A stretch of DNA of 48,733 bases from Anaerobranca californiensis DSM 14826 (GTDB taxonomy: Bacteria; Bacillota; Proteinivoracia; Proteinivoracales; Proteinivoracaceae): positions 1 through 48,733 of the forward strand of contig NZ_FRAI01000018.1 of the NCBI RefSeq assembly GCF_900142275.1, written 5' to 3'. Shown one piece after another: positions 1-8,462 of this stretch; position 1 is the first letter of the stretch; each line of letters begins with the position of its first letter. The position numbers and the translations under genes were made by a program. The notes beneath the pieces are model-generated. The model worked only from the letters and a program-made list of their open reading frames with translations, ran no database searches and had not been told where the DNA came from.

Positions 1-11
1 TATATCTGGAT

Positions 12-278
12 TTACTTCTTCGTGAATATAGCCATAGCCTTTTTTAATATCTCATTTTCCTCCTTGAGTCTAGCATTTTCTTTTCTGATTCTATTAATTT
101 CCTCAAGGCTTATTGTCCCCTCTTCTGTTTTAATTGGGGCCTTCTTTTTAGACCAATTACGTACTGCTGTTTCACTTAGGCTATATTCACGTGATACTTC
201 TTTGACTGATTGTCCAGATGCTACTAGCTCCGCAATCATTGTTTTAAATTCCTCTGTAAAAGTTCTTCTTTTAGACAT
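12..278 (-). CDS. IS3-family transposase OrfA
   Basis: An 88-residue OrfA with an N-terminal helix-turn-helix (about residues 5-45, with TFTEEFK and ETAVRNWSKK) and a C-terminal leucine-zipper-like coiled coil (RIRKENARLKEENEILKKA). It binds the terminal repeats and normally forms a fusion transposase with OrfB. An A6G slippery heptamer on the minus strand at 45-39, close to the stop, is the classical IS3 -1 frameshift site. The -1 frame stays open to the window edge (GYGYIHEEVNPDI), so an OrfAB fusion is possible. The catalytic DDE part is outside the window. Confidence 0.9.
   Translation of the reverse strand: MSKRRTFTEEFKTMIAELVASGQSVKEVSREYSLSETAVRNWSKKKAPIKTEEGTISLEEINRIRKENARLKEENEILKKAMAIFTKK
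39..45 (-). promoter_or_regulatory. A6G programmed -1 frameshift site of the IS
   Basis: The minus strand reads AAAAAAG within the last codons of orfA (Lys-Lys-Ala). This heptamer directs -1 slippage in many IS3-family elements and makes the OrfAB transposase. No downstream stimulatory structure can be judged because the window ends. Confidence 0.55.
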
Positions 279-351
279 TTTATGGACACTTCCTTCCTCG
301 GTTATTAGTATATAAAAAACCTTATTTTGTGTCCATACTTATATACTAACA

Positions 352-897
352 TCAATTAACCCATTGTCCTTTCTCATAAAATTTACCTAGAATCTTTTTT
401 TTATGGAAAATTATATCTTGGGGAGTAAAATAATAAAAATTGACTTTTTCATAATTAGCAACATACGCACAACACTTTGCCAATTTACGATCCCCTTCGG
501 AAGTGGTTGCTAACATAGCCACTGTCACTGATTTATCTTGTTCATTTTCTTGCTTTTTATTAGAAAAAAAAGAACTGAAATGCGACTGAATTTCCCTTTC
601 CCAAGCTTTAAATTCATAGTATAAATTTTCTAACAACTCCTTTTGTTCTTCATTATCTTTTTTAATTAATTGTGCTAATGTCATTTTTAGTCTTAATGAA
701 CAATCCATTATTCTTTTTTTATCTTTTATATTTAATATATTTAAAGCATTATCAATGCTTTTTATCCCTTTTACAATGGTCTTTAAAATATCAGTATCTT
801 TAATATACTTTTCTTCTTTCAATTCTTCGATTCCATCAGAAATTGAAGAAAGGACATCTTTTACTTCAACTGCTATTTTTATAATTTTTTGATTCAC
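352..897 (-). pseudogene. Helical domain plus YheC/YheD-like ATP-grasp N-domain, truncated at the IS
   Basis: About 181 residues, starting at the GTG at 897, nine bases after AAGGAG; an earlier TTG at 924 lacks a ribosome site. Residues 1 to about 115 form an acidic, lysine-rich helical domain. After it, VTVAMLATTSEGD to the end looks like the N-terminal lobe of YheC/YheD ATP-grasp proteins, with FYYFTPQDI and KFYEKGQW. The last part aligns with DFNNKTVSGKIREKGQW of the neighbouring gene, where the domain continues into FPDVL and the ATP-grasp core. Here it stops two residues after GQW, at a TGA touching the IS end, so the catalytic core is lost. I read this as a gene cut by the IS. Base composition is extremely AT-rich, as in the next gene. 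Biochemical role unknown. Confidence 0.6.
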
Positions 898-937
898 TAA
901 ATTCAACTCCTTAACTCTTTGCAAACCATTCTAACTT

Positions 938-2311
938 TTAAACTAATATATTTTCTTCTTTGCGAATTTTATGTAATTCATCCTTCCAAACATTAAATTG
1001 GGGCATTAATTGTTTTTTAATCCAATTTGTTAAACCATCCAAATCTCTGCTTTCATAAAAATCTATAACTTTAGCAAAGTCATTTTTAACTTTTTGTGTT
1101 AAATTAAATATTTTTGTTTCAGTATAATCATTTAAATAAGTAACAAGTCTTTTTTCTATAGCAAAAAATCCTTCCATAATCTGCAACATTATTCCTGTAG
1201 TTTCCATTAAATTACCTCTTTCTAAATCTTGATACACATTTTCCAAACCTTCATTTAATGTATCAGTTAAACTAATAATTTTTTTAATTTTATTATTTTT
1301 ATGTTTTTTCGCTACATAAATAGCATATGCAATAGTATTTCGAGCCCTTTCCCATTCATGATATTTTGTTTGAGGTCCAGCATTAACTTCAAATAACCAT
1401 ATTTTCTCGTTTTTATCTATAGCTAAATCAATTCCTAACTCATCTAAATCATTTACATAAAATCCATCAACATGTTCTGCTATTTCTAAAGCTAACTTAG
1501 TTAAATGATTTTTAAGAAAATCAGCTTTTTCTGGATATTCAGTTATTAAGAAGTATTCTAAGTTACAAGTCATGCCACCTCGACTAATATTACTTAATAT
1601 ACTATTTTTATTACCAATCCTTGGATATAATTTTGTTAACTGCCACTTCCCCTCTCCATCCCTTTGTACATGGGCACGAAAATCAAAGGGATATCCATGT
1701 TTATTACGACATTCAATATATGGTTGAATAATATATTTATCTTCTTTAATAATTTTGTCTACTAAAGTTTTAAACTTTTTTCGATTAAATTTATATTTAT
1801 TGATGTGTTCTTTAATTATATAATTATTCCCTTTTTTTTCAATAAAATATATAGCTCTTCCCTGCCTCCCTTCAATATGCTTAATTACTACTTGATTATA
1901 ATCCTTAATAAATTGTTCCACTATATTTACGTTTGTAACTTTTTCATAAGGAATTAAATAATTAGCAAACTGCCTTTTTTCTTTAATCTTTTCAAATAAA
2001 GTTAACTTTCCGTCAATCAAAAAGCATGTAACAGGAATTTCCTCCCTAAGTCTAAACTCATCTTTTAAGCGTTCATTAATAGGTCGTGAAATATTTATGA
2101 GTACATCAGGAAAAGGTAAAACTTTATATAACCATTGACCTTTTTCCCTTATCTTCCCAGAAACTGTTTTATTATTAAAATCAACTCCATCTAAATCAAA
2201 AAAAATTAAATCTACGCCTTGCATCATAGCTTCAGCTGCTAGTGAATACGAACGTTCTTCCGGCATTATATCTAAGGGATTTGCTTTATCACCGTATACA
2301 CCTATTATCAT
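938..2311 (-). CDS. YheC/YheD-family ATP-grasp protein with C-terminal helical domain
   Basis: A 457-residue protein. Residues 1 to about 80 are the YheC/D N-terminal lobe (GVYGDKANP, KVLPFPDVL). About 100-340 is the ATP-grasp fold, with VIKHIEGRQGR as the nucleotide lysine/glycine-rich loop, DFRAHVQRD, and ELGIDLAIDKN followed by WLFEVNAGPQ as the metal-binding end. Known ATP-grasp enzymes ligate a carboxylate to an amine or thiol. YheC/YheD proteins of Bacillus are spore-coat associated without a known substrate. Residues about 350-457 are a helical domain like the one in the truncated neighbour. A clear GGAGG precedes the ATG. The gene lies 28 bases after the fliT-like gene on the same strand, but its composition is far more AT-rich than the flagellar genes. 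Substrate unknown. Confidence 0.8.
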   Translation of the reverse strand: MIIGVYGDKANPLDIMPEERSYSLAAEAMMQGVDLIFFDLDGVDFNNKTVSGKIREKGQWLYKVLPFPDVLINISRPINERLKDEFRLREEIPVTCFLIDGKLTLFEKIKEKRQFANYLIPYEKVTNVNIVEQFIKDYNQVVIKHIEGRQGRAIYFIEKKGNNYIIKEHINKYKFNRKKFKTLVDKIIKEDKYIIQPYIECRNKHGYPFDFRAHVQRDGEGKWQLTKLYPRIGNKNSILSNISRGGMTCNLEYFLITEYPEKADFLKNHLTKLALEIAEHVDGFYVNDLDELGIDLAIDKNEKIWLFEVNAGPQTKYHEWERARNTIAYAIYVAKKHKNNKIKKIISLTDTLNEGLENVYQDLERGNLMETTGIMLQIMEGFFAIEKRLVTYLNDYTETKIFNLTQKVKNDFAKVIDFYESRDLDGLTNWIKKQLMPQFNVWKDELHKIRKEENILV

Positions 2312-2339
2312 TTACTTTCCTCCATATACTAAAATTTTT

Positions 2340-2681
2340 TTATTTTTTCCTATCTAAAAAGAGGGAGTGGCTGGAGCTTTGTTGATACCTTTGGTAAACT
2401 TCCTTACCCTTAATGAGCTGCTGCCGTTTAACTCGGTTTTCTTGGATGGAAGTTTCCATCTTTTGTTGTAGTTGGTTGTGAAGGGTTAGGGATTTTTGGA
2501 GAAGGTCTGTGATTTCTTCCTTTAATTTTTTGGGAATTTCTTGACCTGTCAACTGCTCCATAAGTTTTTGCCGCTCATTGACTACTTCTTCTAGCTCTTC
2601 CCATCTTTCTTCTTCTAAAATTTTTTGCTGTTTTACATAAGTGTTATATATACCTTGGTACAATTCCTTAATTTTATTCAT
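2340..2681 (-). CDS. fliT: FliT-like flagellar export chaperone
   Basis: A 113-residue, almost entirely helical, glutamine- and lysine-rich protein. It sits directly after fliD, the place and size of the FliT chaperone that escorts the filament cap protein FliD. Sequence similarity in this family is weak, so the call rests on size, helical character (YNTYVKQQKILEEERWEEL) and position. GGGGAG lies five bases before the ATG. The usual fliS is not between fliD and this gene. Confidence 0.65.
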   Translation of the reverse strand: MNKIKELYQGIYNTYVKQQKILEEERWEELEEVVNERQKLMEQLTGQEIPKKLKEEITDLLQKSLTLHNQLQQKMETSIQENRVKRQQLIKGKEVYQRYQQSSSHSLFLDRKK

Positions 2682-2705
2682 CTTTACTCCCCATTTTTCT
2701 CAAGT

Positions 2706-4223
2706 TTAACCAAACATTCCCATCAACTGTTGGTTTAGCCACATGGATTGGCTGTGCATTTGATCTAAGGCCTTTTCCATTGCCACAAATTGTCGCCAGT
2801 ACCTTTCCTCTAGCCTTTCTAACCGCTCTTCAAAGGTGTCAATTTGTCGGTTTAACCGCTGAATACTCCTACCGATAAAGGATTGGTCTACTATATTGGT
2901 ACTCCGCCCTGCTTCACTGCTGATCCGGCCTATTGACCGATCTAATGCCCTAGTTAGCCTTTGTGATAACCCTTCAATACCCCTTGAAGAATCGCCGGCA
3001 AAAAGGGTATAGATCTTTTCTGGATTTTCTTCGATAGCTTTACGGAGTTTATTTTCATTGATCGTTAAAATACCCCGATCGGCGTAGTGGCGGGACTCTA
3101 TACCTATTTGGGATAACATGTTGATGTCAAGGCCGGAAATTGCACCACCCATGACATTTCTCAGATCCGTTAATACACTTTGTAATAACCTATCGTTGCG
3201 GAGGTGTCCAGTTCTAGACCTTTCTTCCCATCTCTTGATTTCCCATTCTGACATCTGTTCCCGCTGTTCATCGGTAAGGGGCGGGTAATCCCGGTGCCGC
3301 TCTTCAAAGAGTTTTTCGTTGATGGCTGTTACCAATTCATTGTACTTTTCTACAAAGTCTTTGACATTGTCAAATATCCTGCTGTTATCTTGATTAACCG
3401 TTATAGTAGTAGTACCAGTTTCCTTTATCCTTAAATTTAAACCGGCAAAGGAAAATTCGTTACTCTCCCGCTCTAAAAGGTAGCCGTTTACCACTACCTT
3501 TGCCTTTTGACCTTCCTTGTAGTTGGAATCAAGATTATCAAAATCAAGTTTAAAAGCTTCCTTTAAAAAATCTCCTTCTATTACAAGTTCTTTCCCCGTT
3601 TCCTTTGTGGCGATAAAGACTTTATCTTCGGTGCTGTCATAAAAGAGGTTGACTCCTGCTGGGGAATTGTTGATGGTGTTTAAAGTAGCTGTTAAGCTCC
3701 GACTTGGATCTAAATAAACCCAAGGCTCTCCTTCTTTATCCTTGTTCTCCTCAAAGGTTGTTTGGTCAAAGGTAAAGTTGACACCATTTATAGTAAAGGT
3801 GTTTTTACCCTCTTCTTGAAAGTTATAACCATTAAACAACTCTGTTAAAGGTTTGCTAGCTCCCCCGTTATCCTTAACTCCAATTGATTCGTAGCTATTG
3901 CCGGTACTTCTGGTGGCTACCTGCTGTACTTCTACGGTATAGTTACCACTTAAAGCTGCCGCCGTTGGAGTAGCTGTGGCTACATCGGGATTGGTGGCAG
4001 TGGCGGAGCGGACGGTAAATTTAGATGATAGCCGCATATCAAAAGCGGTACTTCTAAAGTTAAGGAGTTTTGTGTTGATAGCCCGGTAGTCTTCTTGTTT
4101 CCACTGGAGGATCTGCCGCTGTTGAATTAAGCGGTTTAGTGGCATCCTCTCTGCCTTCATGATCTGTTCTAGCATACCCTGGGTGTCCATTCCACTCCCT
4201 AATCCTCCGATTCTAAAGGTCAT
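2706..4223 (-). CDS. fliD: Flagellar filament cap / hook-associated protein 2
   Basis: A 505-residue FliD, the cap on which flagellin polymerises at the filament tip. The N-terminus MTFRIGGLGSGMDTQ is the conserved FliD opening (FliD_N, about residues 8-105). FliD_C covers about 225-490 (DNVKDFVEKYNELVTAINEKL), ending in a coiled coil with ERLERLEERYWRQFVAMEKA. The heptad-rich ends insert between the hook-junction and filament proteins. The start is ATG after GGAGGTGGTAAT. It lies 20 bases after flaG and before the fliT-like gene. Confidence 0.97.
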   Translation of the reverse strand: MTFRIGGLGSGMDTQGMLEQIMKAERMPLNRLIQQRQILQWKQEDYRAINTKLLNFRSTAFDMRLSSKFTVRSATATNPDVATATPTAAALSGNYTVEVQQVATRSTGNSYESIGVKDNGGASKPLTELFNGYNFQEEGKNTFTINGVNFTFDQTTFEENKDKEGEPWVYLDPSRSLTATLNTINNSPAGVNLFYDSTEDKVFIATKETGKELVIEGDFLKEAFKLDFDNLDSNYKEGQKAKVVVNGYLLERESNEFSFAGLNLRIKETGTTTITVNQDNSRIFDNVKDFVEKYNELVTAINEKLFEERHRDYPPLTDEQREQMSEWEIKRWEERSRTGHLRNDRLLQSVLTDLRNVMGGAISGLDINMLSQIGIESRHYADRGILTINENKLRKAIEENPEKIYTLFAGDSSRGIEGLSQRLTRALDRSIGRISSEAGRSTNIVDQSFIGRSIQRLNRQIDTFEERLERLEERYWRQFVAMEKALDQMHSQSMWLNQQLMGMFG

Positions 4224-4243
4224 ATTACCACCTCCTTAAAGTT

Positions 4244-4600
4244 TTATACCCTCTTATCCATCAAAAGACCTACCATTTCTGTGATTTTACCTACTAAATC
4301 TAAAATTTCCTCTGGGGGAATTTCCCGGATTACTTCATCGGTCTCCCTGTTGATAACTTTGACCATTGTCCTGTTAGTTTGTTCATGGATTTCAAATTGC
4401 AATCTTTTGTCGATAAAATTTATCGCTTCATTTAGCACATCTACTGCCCGCTCTAAATGCTGAGGAGTTATTTTCTCTTTTTCCCTTTTTAGTTCCCCAT
4501 TTTCTTTAGGTTTTTGAAAGTTTGTTGTATTGTCAAGGTTTTCTTTTTTAATCGGTTCTACCGGTTTAGTTTTAGTAATTGAAAGGGTATCTATTTTCAC
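4244..4600 (-). CDS. flaG: Flagellar protein FlaG
   Basis: A 118-residue FlaG-family protein. The first 45 residues are charged and disordered. The C-terminal FlaG domain (about 50-118) holds the family signature FEIHEQTNRTMVKVINRETDEVIREIPP. FlaG is a filament-associated protein thought to affect filament length. It starts at GTG with a GGAGGAG site, between csrA and fliD in the late flagellar operon. Confidence 0.93.
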   Translation of the reverse strand: MKIDTLSITKTKPVEPIKKENLDNTTNFQKPKENGELKREKEKITPQHLERAVDVLNEAINFIDKRLQFEIHEQTNRTMVKVINRETDEVIREIPPEEILDLVGKITEMVGLLMDKRV

Positions 4601-4612
4601 CTCGTTCTCCTC

Positions 4613-4843
4613 CTAATCCTTTTTAATGATCAATTTTGCCAGTTTCTGTATATCGACATTAGGATTTGTCCCTAATTTATTGGACTTTTCCACATCTTTG
4701 TAAATTTCTTCCCGATAGATGTCAATCCCCTTTGGTGCTTTGATCCCCAGTTTTGCACTGTCCCCTTTAATCTCCAGTAAAGTGATTTCAATATCTTTGC
4801 CGATAAGGATCTTTTCTCCCCTTTTTCTAGTGAGGACTAACAT
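4613..4843 (-). CDS. csrA: Carbon storage regulator CsrA
   Basis: A 76-residue RNA-binding CsrA. MLVLTRKRGEKILIG is the canonical first strand, followed by IKAPKGIDIYREEIY. As a dimer it binds GGA motifs over ribosome sites and, in this group, represses translation of flagellin mRNA until FliW sequesters it. The ATG directly follows the fliW stop (TAG-ATG), so translation is probably coupled. The flagellin gene it would act on is not in the window. Confidence 0.97.
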   Translation of the reverse strand: MLVLTRKRGEKILIGKDIEITLLEIKGDSAKLGIKAPKGIDIYREEIYKDVEKSNKLGTNPNVDIQKLAKLIIKKD

Positions 4844-5293
4844 CTATTTACCACCTTCTGCCTTTTGGAGTTGGGGAAAAAGGGGGAATTTTATGGGCCA
4901 ATGGGAATCTGTTAAAATAATTTGCTTTCCTGCCATTGTATCACTGTTTAAAATAATGGGGGCCATGAGGTTGGTTGTCGCCCTTTGGAAGTCATCGGGG
5001 ACATTAACTACAGTAAAGACCTCCCCTTGCCCTTCTGCTGTTATCCCGATATCCTCTAATAGTTCCCGGTCTAGTTGAATTTGGTAGTCGGTAAAGAGAT
5101 AGGGACGGGTCAACAATAGGCTAATATCCCCATCTTCCACCGATTGCAGCCAATAAAAGGCTCCGTTGGTGTCCGGCTCTTCTAAGAGGATGTATTTAGT
5201 CAAATTTTCAAACCCTGGGATCCCTTGGGGAAAGGTGATGATTTTTTCCCCTTTTACCTCTAATTTGCCGAAACGGGCGGTATTAAGTTCCAT
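4844..5293 (-). CDS. fliW: Flagellar assembly factor FliW
   Basis: A 149-residue FliW, the protein antagonist of CsrA that is itself titrated by flagellin. The family pattern is present: FGKLEVKGEKIITFPQGIPG near the start and FTVVNVPDDFQRATTNLMAP in the second half. It is translated immediately before csrA, the usual arrangement for this partner-switch pair. The start is ATG after GGAGTGATTCC. Confidence 0.97.
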   Translation of the reverse strand: MELNTARFGKLEVKGEKIITFPQGIPGFENLTKYILLEEPDTNGAFYWLQSVEDGDISLLLTRPYLFTDYQIQLDRELLEDIGITAEGQGEVFTVVNVPDDFQRATTNLMAPIILNSDTMAGKQIILTDSHWPIKFPLFPQLQKAEGGK

Positions 5294-5309
5294 GGAATCA
5301 CTCCTTCAC

Positions 5310-6197
5310 CTATCTTAAATAATCTACTAATGTCGGCTGGATTATCCGGGCGGTGACATTTAAGCTGGCTTGGTGAAGGGCTTCAATGTCCTTTAATTTC
5401 ATCACCGCTTCGTACATGTCCACATCCTCTACATCACTTTGTAAGCGGACTAGGTTAAACTCCGCTGCCGCCATCCGCTCTGCAGTCAATTCTAGCTGAT
5501 TAAGCCTTGCCCCTAAATCAGCCCGTTCTACTAAAAGGTTTTCAAAGGCGGCTTTGACGTCACTGTAACCTTGTTCTATATCTTCCCGGTTTCCACCGTT
5601 TAACCCATTTCTAAGGTTGATAAGACCGGTAAAAAGGGGGGCAAAGATGTCTTCACCTTTCATGCCCGTATCCATTGTCTGTCCTATCCCCATTTCAAAG
5701 GGTTTAGGGTGTTGGTTTCCTACAAAATTGACTTCTGTTATCCAACCATTTTCCCTTACTTCTACAAAGGGTTTTTCCGTATAGGTTCCGGCGAAAATAT
5801 AGCGGTTGGCAAAGGTGGTATTGGAGTTAAGTAAAATATCTTCTAAAATTCCGTTAACTTCACCGGCGATCATTTGCCTTTGAGTTCCGTCATAGGTATC
5901 GTTTAAGGCTTGGACGGAAAGCTCCATGGCACGGTGGACAGCTTGACCTATTTTGTCTAATAGCTCATCGGAGTATTCTAGGATACTCCTGGCGGTATCG
6001 ATATTTTTCCGGTACTGCTTAATTTCATTGACTTCTGTCCTAACCCTTAAACTCCTAACCACATCCCCCGGATCATCGGAGGGTTTGTTAATCCTTTTCC
6101 CCGTTGCCAGTTGAGCACTTACATGGGCAAGCCTTTGGTTATTTCTAGATAAGTTGTTTAACATATTTTTCATCAACATTCTACTGGTTATCCGCAT
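5310..6197 (-). CDS. flgL: Flagellar hook-filament junction protein 3
   Basis: A 295-residue FlgL with flagellin-like ends. The N-terminus (MRITSRMLMKNMLNNL, QLATGKRINKPSDDP) is the D0/D1 helix pair, and the C-terminus ends in the matching helix LHQASLNVTARIIQPTLVDYLR. It joins FlgK to the filament. I chose the ATG at 6197, seven bases after GGAGGAATA; a GTG one codon upstream is also possible. It follows flgK by about a dozen bases. Confidence 0.96.
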   Translation of the reverse strand: MRITSRMLMKNMLNNLSRNNQRLAHVSAQLATGKRINKPSDDPGDVVRSLRVRTEVNEIKQYRKNIDTARSILEYSDELLDKIGQAVHRAMELSVQALNDTYDGTQRQMIAGEVNGILEDILLNSNTTFANRYIFAGTYTEKPFVEVRENGWITEVNFVGNQHPKPFEMGIGQTMDTGMKGEDIFAPLFTGLINLRNGLNGGNREDIEQGYSDVKAAFENLLVERADLGARLNQLELTAERMAAAEFNLVRLQSDVEDVDMYEAVMKLKDIEALHQASLNVTARIIQPTLVDYLR

Positions 6198-6208
6198 CAC
6201 TATTCCTC

Positions 6209-7621
6209 CTATCTACCTACAATTCCTAGTCTGTTGACAATTAAATCGATCATTTCATCGACGGTAGTTGTCAAACGGGCGGCGGCGGCATAGCTGTGTT
6301 GGTATTGGACCATTTTAGTCATTTCTTCATCTAGGGATACACCCCGGAAAACCTCTTGCCTTAATTCAAACTGCTGGGCAAGGGTACGCTGGTTTTCCGT
6401 CATTTGAATGGTCTCATTTGTTTCAATACCTAAATCGGCAATAACTGCCCGGTAATATTGATCATAGGTGACTTCTTTTCCAGCATACTCTAGATTACCT
6501 TGATGCCTTAGTTCCGCCATTTTTACGGCATTGGAACCATCCCCTAAGTTTTGGGTAGTACCGGCTGCTATTTTAGTTAAATCATTCATAATTTCTGGAT
6601 TAACTTTTAAATTTTTGATGCTTTCTTCACCATCGAAAACAAAGAAGTCTAGTCCACTATCACCATTCAAGTCAAATCCTTGTTGGTGCTGTTCATTTAT
6701 CGCCTTGACATAGCCTAATGCGTATTCTGCCAAGTGATCCCTATACCTCTTAACGGCACCTTTGGCATCTAAAATCCCTTTAACTTTACCGTGGAGGATA
6801 TGCTCAAATACGTTAATATTTTCCCCTAAAATTATTTCTCCCCCTTCTTCTTTAAAGCGGGCTACTTCGGTACCTACTCCTACAAAATCCACCAGTGTTA
6901 CTCCGGCAAAGGTTAGCTTTAAATCACCCCGGCTGTTTTCTTCCATATCTACATTTATAAGTTCTGTTAGTTTATCTAACATCAAATCCCGTTGATCTAA
7001 TAAGTCATTGGGATAGTCTCCCATGGCAGTTACTTTAACTATCCTCCTATTGATATCGGTAATTTGGTTAAGGAGTGAGTTGATTTCCGCCACTGCACCC
7101 TTTAACAATTCATCATAGTCCCTGTCCACCTGTTCTAGCTGGCGATCCATCGTTTTAAAGGCGTCTACCATGGTAACCCCTGCCTGTCTTACCAAGGCCC
7201 TAGAGGAAAGCTCTGTCGGTTCTATTGCCAGCTGTTGTAGGGCAGACCAAAATTCATCTACTGCTTTACGGACACTTCCTTCTGAAGGTTCGTTAAAGAT
7301 TGCTTCTATTTGTTCCATCCCTAATTTCTTTTGCTGCCATTGGGCTAATAGGGAATTTTCTAATCTCCACTGGTTGGCAGTATATTTATCAAACTGCCGC
7401 TGGATGGCAACTACACTTACACCTGTACCAATTTGCCCTGCTTTCATAGGACGGATATTTGATGGGCTGGTATAAGGTCCGGTGGCAGAAGTTATAACTT
7501 CTTGCCGGGAATACCCTTTAGTGTTGGCATTGGCTATGTTGTGTCCTACTGTATTTAAAGCTACTTGTTGTGTTTGTAACGCCCTACGGGCTAATTCAAG
7601 TCCTGAAAAAGTTGAACGCAT
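6209..7621 (-). CDS. flgK: Flagellar hook-associated protein 1
   Basis: A 470-residue FlgK, which forms the first hook-filament junction ring. The rod-type N-terminus is clear (FSGLELARRALQTQQVAL, GHNIANANTKGYSRQ). The C-terminal helix holds SLDEEMTKMVQYQHSYAAAA and DEMIDLIVNRLG. Residues 20-30 match the flagellar basal-body rod signature. The ATG has an AGGAGGGATAAA site. It lies between flgN, its likely chaperone, and flgL. Confidence 0.97.
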   Translation of the reverse strand: MRSTFSGLELARRALQTQQVALNTVGHNIANANTKGYSRQEVITSATGPYTSPSNIRPMKAGQIGTGVSVVAIQRQFDKYTANQWRLENSLLAQWQQKKLGMEQIEAIFNEPSEGSVRKAVDEFWSALQQLAIEPTELSSRALVRQAGVTMVDAFKTMDRQLEQVDRDYDELLKGAVAEINSLLNQITDINRRIVKVTAMGDYPNDLLDQRDLMLDKLTELINVDMEENSRGDLKLTFAGVTLVDFVGVGTEVARFKEEGGEIILGENINVFEHILHGKVKGILDAKGAVKRYRDHLAEYALGYVKAINEQHQQGFDLNGDSGLDFFVFDGEESIKNLKVNPEIMNDLTKIAAGTTQNLGDGSNAVKMAELRHQGNLEYAGKEVTYDQYYRAVIADLGIETNETIQMTENQRTLAQQFELRQEVFRGVSLDEEMTKMVQYQHSYAAAARLTTTVDEMIDLIVNRLGIVGR

Positions 7622-7631
7622 TTTATCCCTC

Positions 7632-8123
7632 CTATGCTTTTATATCTAAAAAGCTGCCACCTTTACCTTTAGGTTTCGGTGTTTTACTGTATATTTTTTC
7701 TTCTTCCCCCGCTATGGTATTTAAGGAAAGCTGGACCATTTTTAAAGATTGGTCTAACAGTTTTTTGTTTAAAGCATTGACATCTGCAATCTTTTCAATT
7801 ACCTTTCTAAGCTCTTCCGTTATCCCTTGGAGGTGTTGTTGTTCCTCTTTTTTAAGGATATTTTTTAAGTTCTCCCACCGGAGATCTTCATGGGGTATAT
7901 TTAAAGCATTTGCTAAATTTTTTTGAATTTCTAGCCGTTCTAGCTCAAAGGCCCCTAATTTTTTAATCAGCTCTTCTTCCTGCTGGATAATTGAATCTAA
8001 TGCTTCCATTTTAGCCAAAACCAGTGCCGCCCTTTTTTCTTCACTGTACTTTAACAGCTCTTTATAACCTTTGGTCTGTTCTTTGAGGTTTTCCGCCATC
8101 TTTTTAATATATATTTCCCGCAT
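7632..8123 (-). CDS. flgN: FlgN-family flagellar export chaperone
   Basis: A 163-residue helical FlgN-type chaperone for FlgK/FlgL. It is a long coiled-coil protein (KEQTKGYKELLKYSEEKRAAL, then IIQQEEELIKKLGAFELERL) with a low-complexity tail GKGGSFLDIKA, as in other Firmicutes FlgN. It sits between flgM and flgK, where flgN is usual, with CAGGAGG before the ATG. Confidence 0.88.
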   Translation of the reverse strand: MREIYIKKMAENLKEQTKGYKELLKYSEEKRAALVLAKMEALDSIIQQEEELIKKLGAFELERLEIQKNLANALNIPHEDLRWENLKNILKKEEQQHLQGITEELRKVIEKIADVNALNKKLLDQSLKMVQLSLNTIAGEEEKIYSKTPKPKGKGGSFLDIKA

Positions 8124-8125
8124 AG

Positions 8126-8392
8126 CTACCTCCTGTTTAGCATTTTCACTGCAATTTGGGCAGGGTCTACTGTATATGTCCCTTCTTCTATTTTTTTCTT
8201 AATAGTTTGGACTTTATCCATCCGGACATCGGGAGTTTCCCCTAAAGCTTTTTTGGCAACGGCAATTTCTTTAGCCCGCTGGGAGATTTCAAATTTATCT
8301 TCTAGCCTTTGTTCCCTTTTATTGTCGATATTTTTTTCTCTATTGGTCATGTTATAGCTTTTGATTATTCCCATTAAGTTATTGATTTTCAA
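8126..8392 (-). CDS. flgM: Negative regulator of flagellin synthesis (anti-sigma-28)
   Basis: An 88-residue FlgM that holds sigma-28 (FliA/SigD) inactive until exported through the finished hook. The sigma-binding C-terminal half is recognisable: DKFEISQRAKEIAVAKKAL, VRMDKVQTIKKKIEEGTY, VDPAQIAVKML. I place the start at the TTG at 8392, eight bases after GGAGG; an in-frame GTG at 8401 overlaps that ribosome site and is less likely. First gene of the late operon, behind a likely sigma-28 promoter at 8429-8454. Confidence 0.93.
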   Translation of the reverse strand: MKINNLMGIIKSYNMTNREKNIDNKREQRLEDKFEISQRAKEIAVAKKALGETPDVRMDKVQTIKKKIEEGTYTVDPAQIAVKMLNRR

Positions 8393-8428
8393 GGTAAACA
8401 CCTCCTAAAACCGAGATTATTAATATAT

Positions 8429-8454
8429 ATATCGTAAATTTTTCCGGAAACTTA
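8429..8454 (-). promoter_or_regulatory. Likely sigma-28 (SigD) promoter for the flgM operon
   Basis: The minus strand reads TAAG (8454-8451), 14 bases, then TACGATAT (8436-8429), against the SigD consensus TAAA-N14-16-GCCGATAT. It lies 36 bases before the flgM start. Flagellar late operons with anti-sigma flgM first are usually under sigma-28, which would make flgM autoregulated. Confidence 0.55.
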
Positions 8455-8462
8455 AACAAATA

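Larger units (their letters stand above)
1..351 (-). mobile_element. IS3-family insertion sequence, one end only
   Basis: One end of an IS3-family element. orfA lies at 12-278, and orfB would continue beyond the left edge. The element end lies upstream of orfA. Possible terminal bases on the minus strand are TGTTAGTATATAAG (from 351) or TGGACACAAAATAAGG (from 335), both starting with the TG usual for this family. An 11-bp inverted repeat (TTAGTATATAA at 305-315, its complement at 339-349) lies in this end region. The exact boundary cannot be fixed without the other terminus. The neighbouring ATP-grasp gene stops at 352, which fits insertion into that gene. Confidence 0.75.

Noticed and set aside
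352-354. TGA at the end of the truncated ATP-grasp gene as Sec or read-through
   Set aside because: The next in-frame codon but one is TAG and the IS end follows directly.
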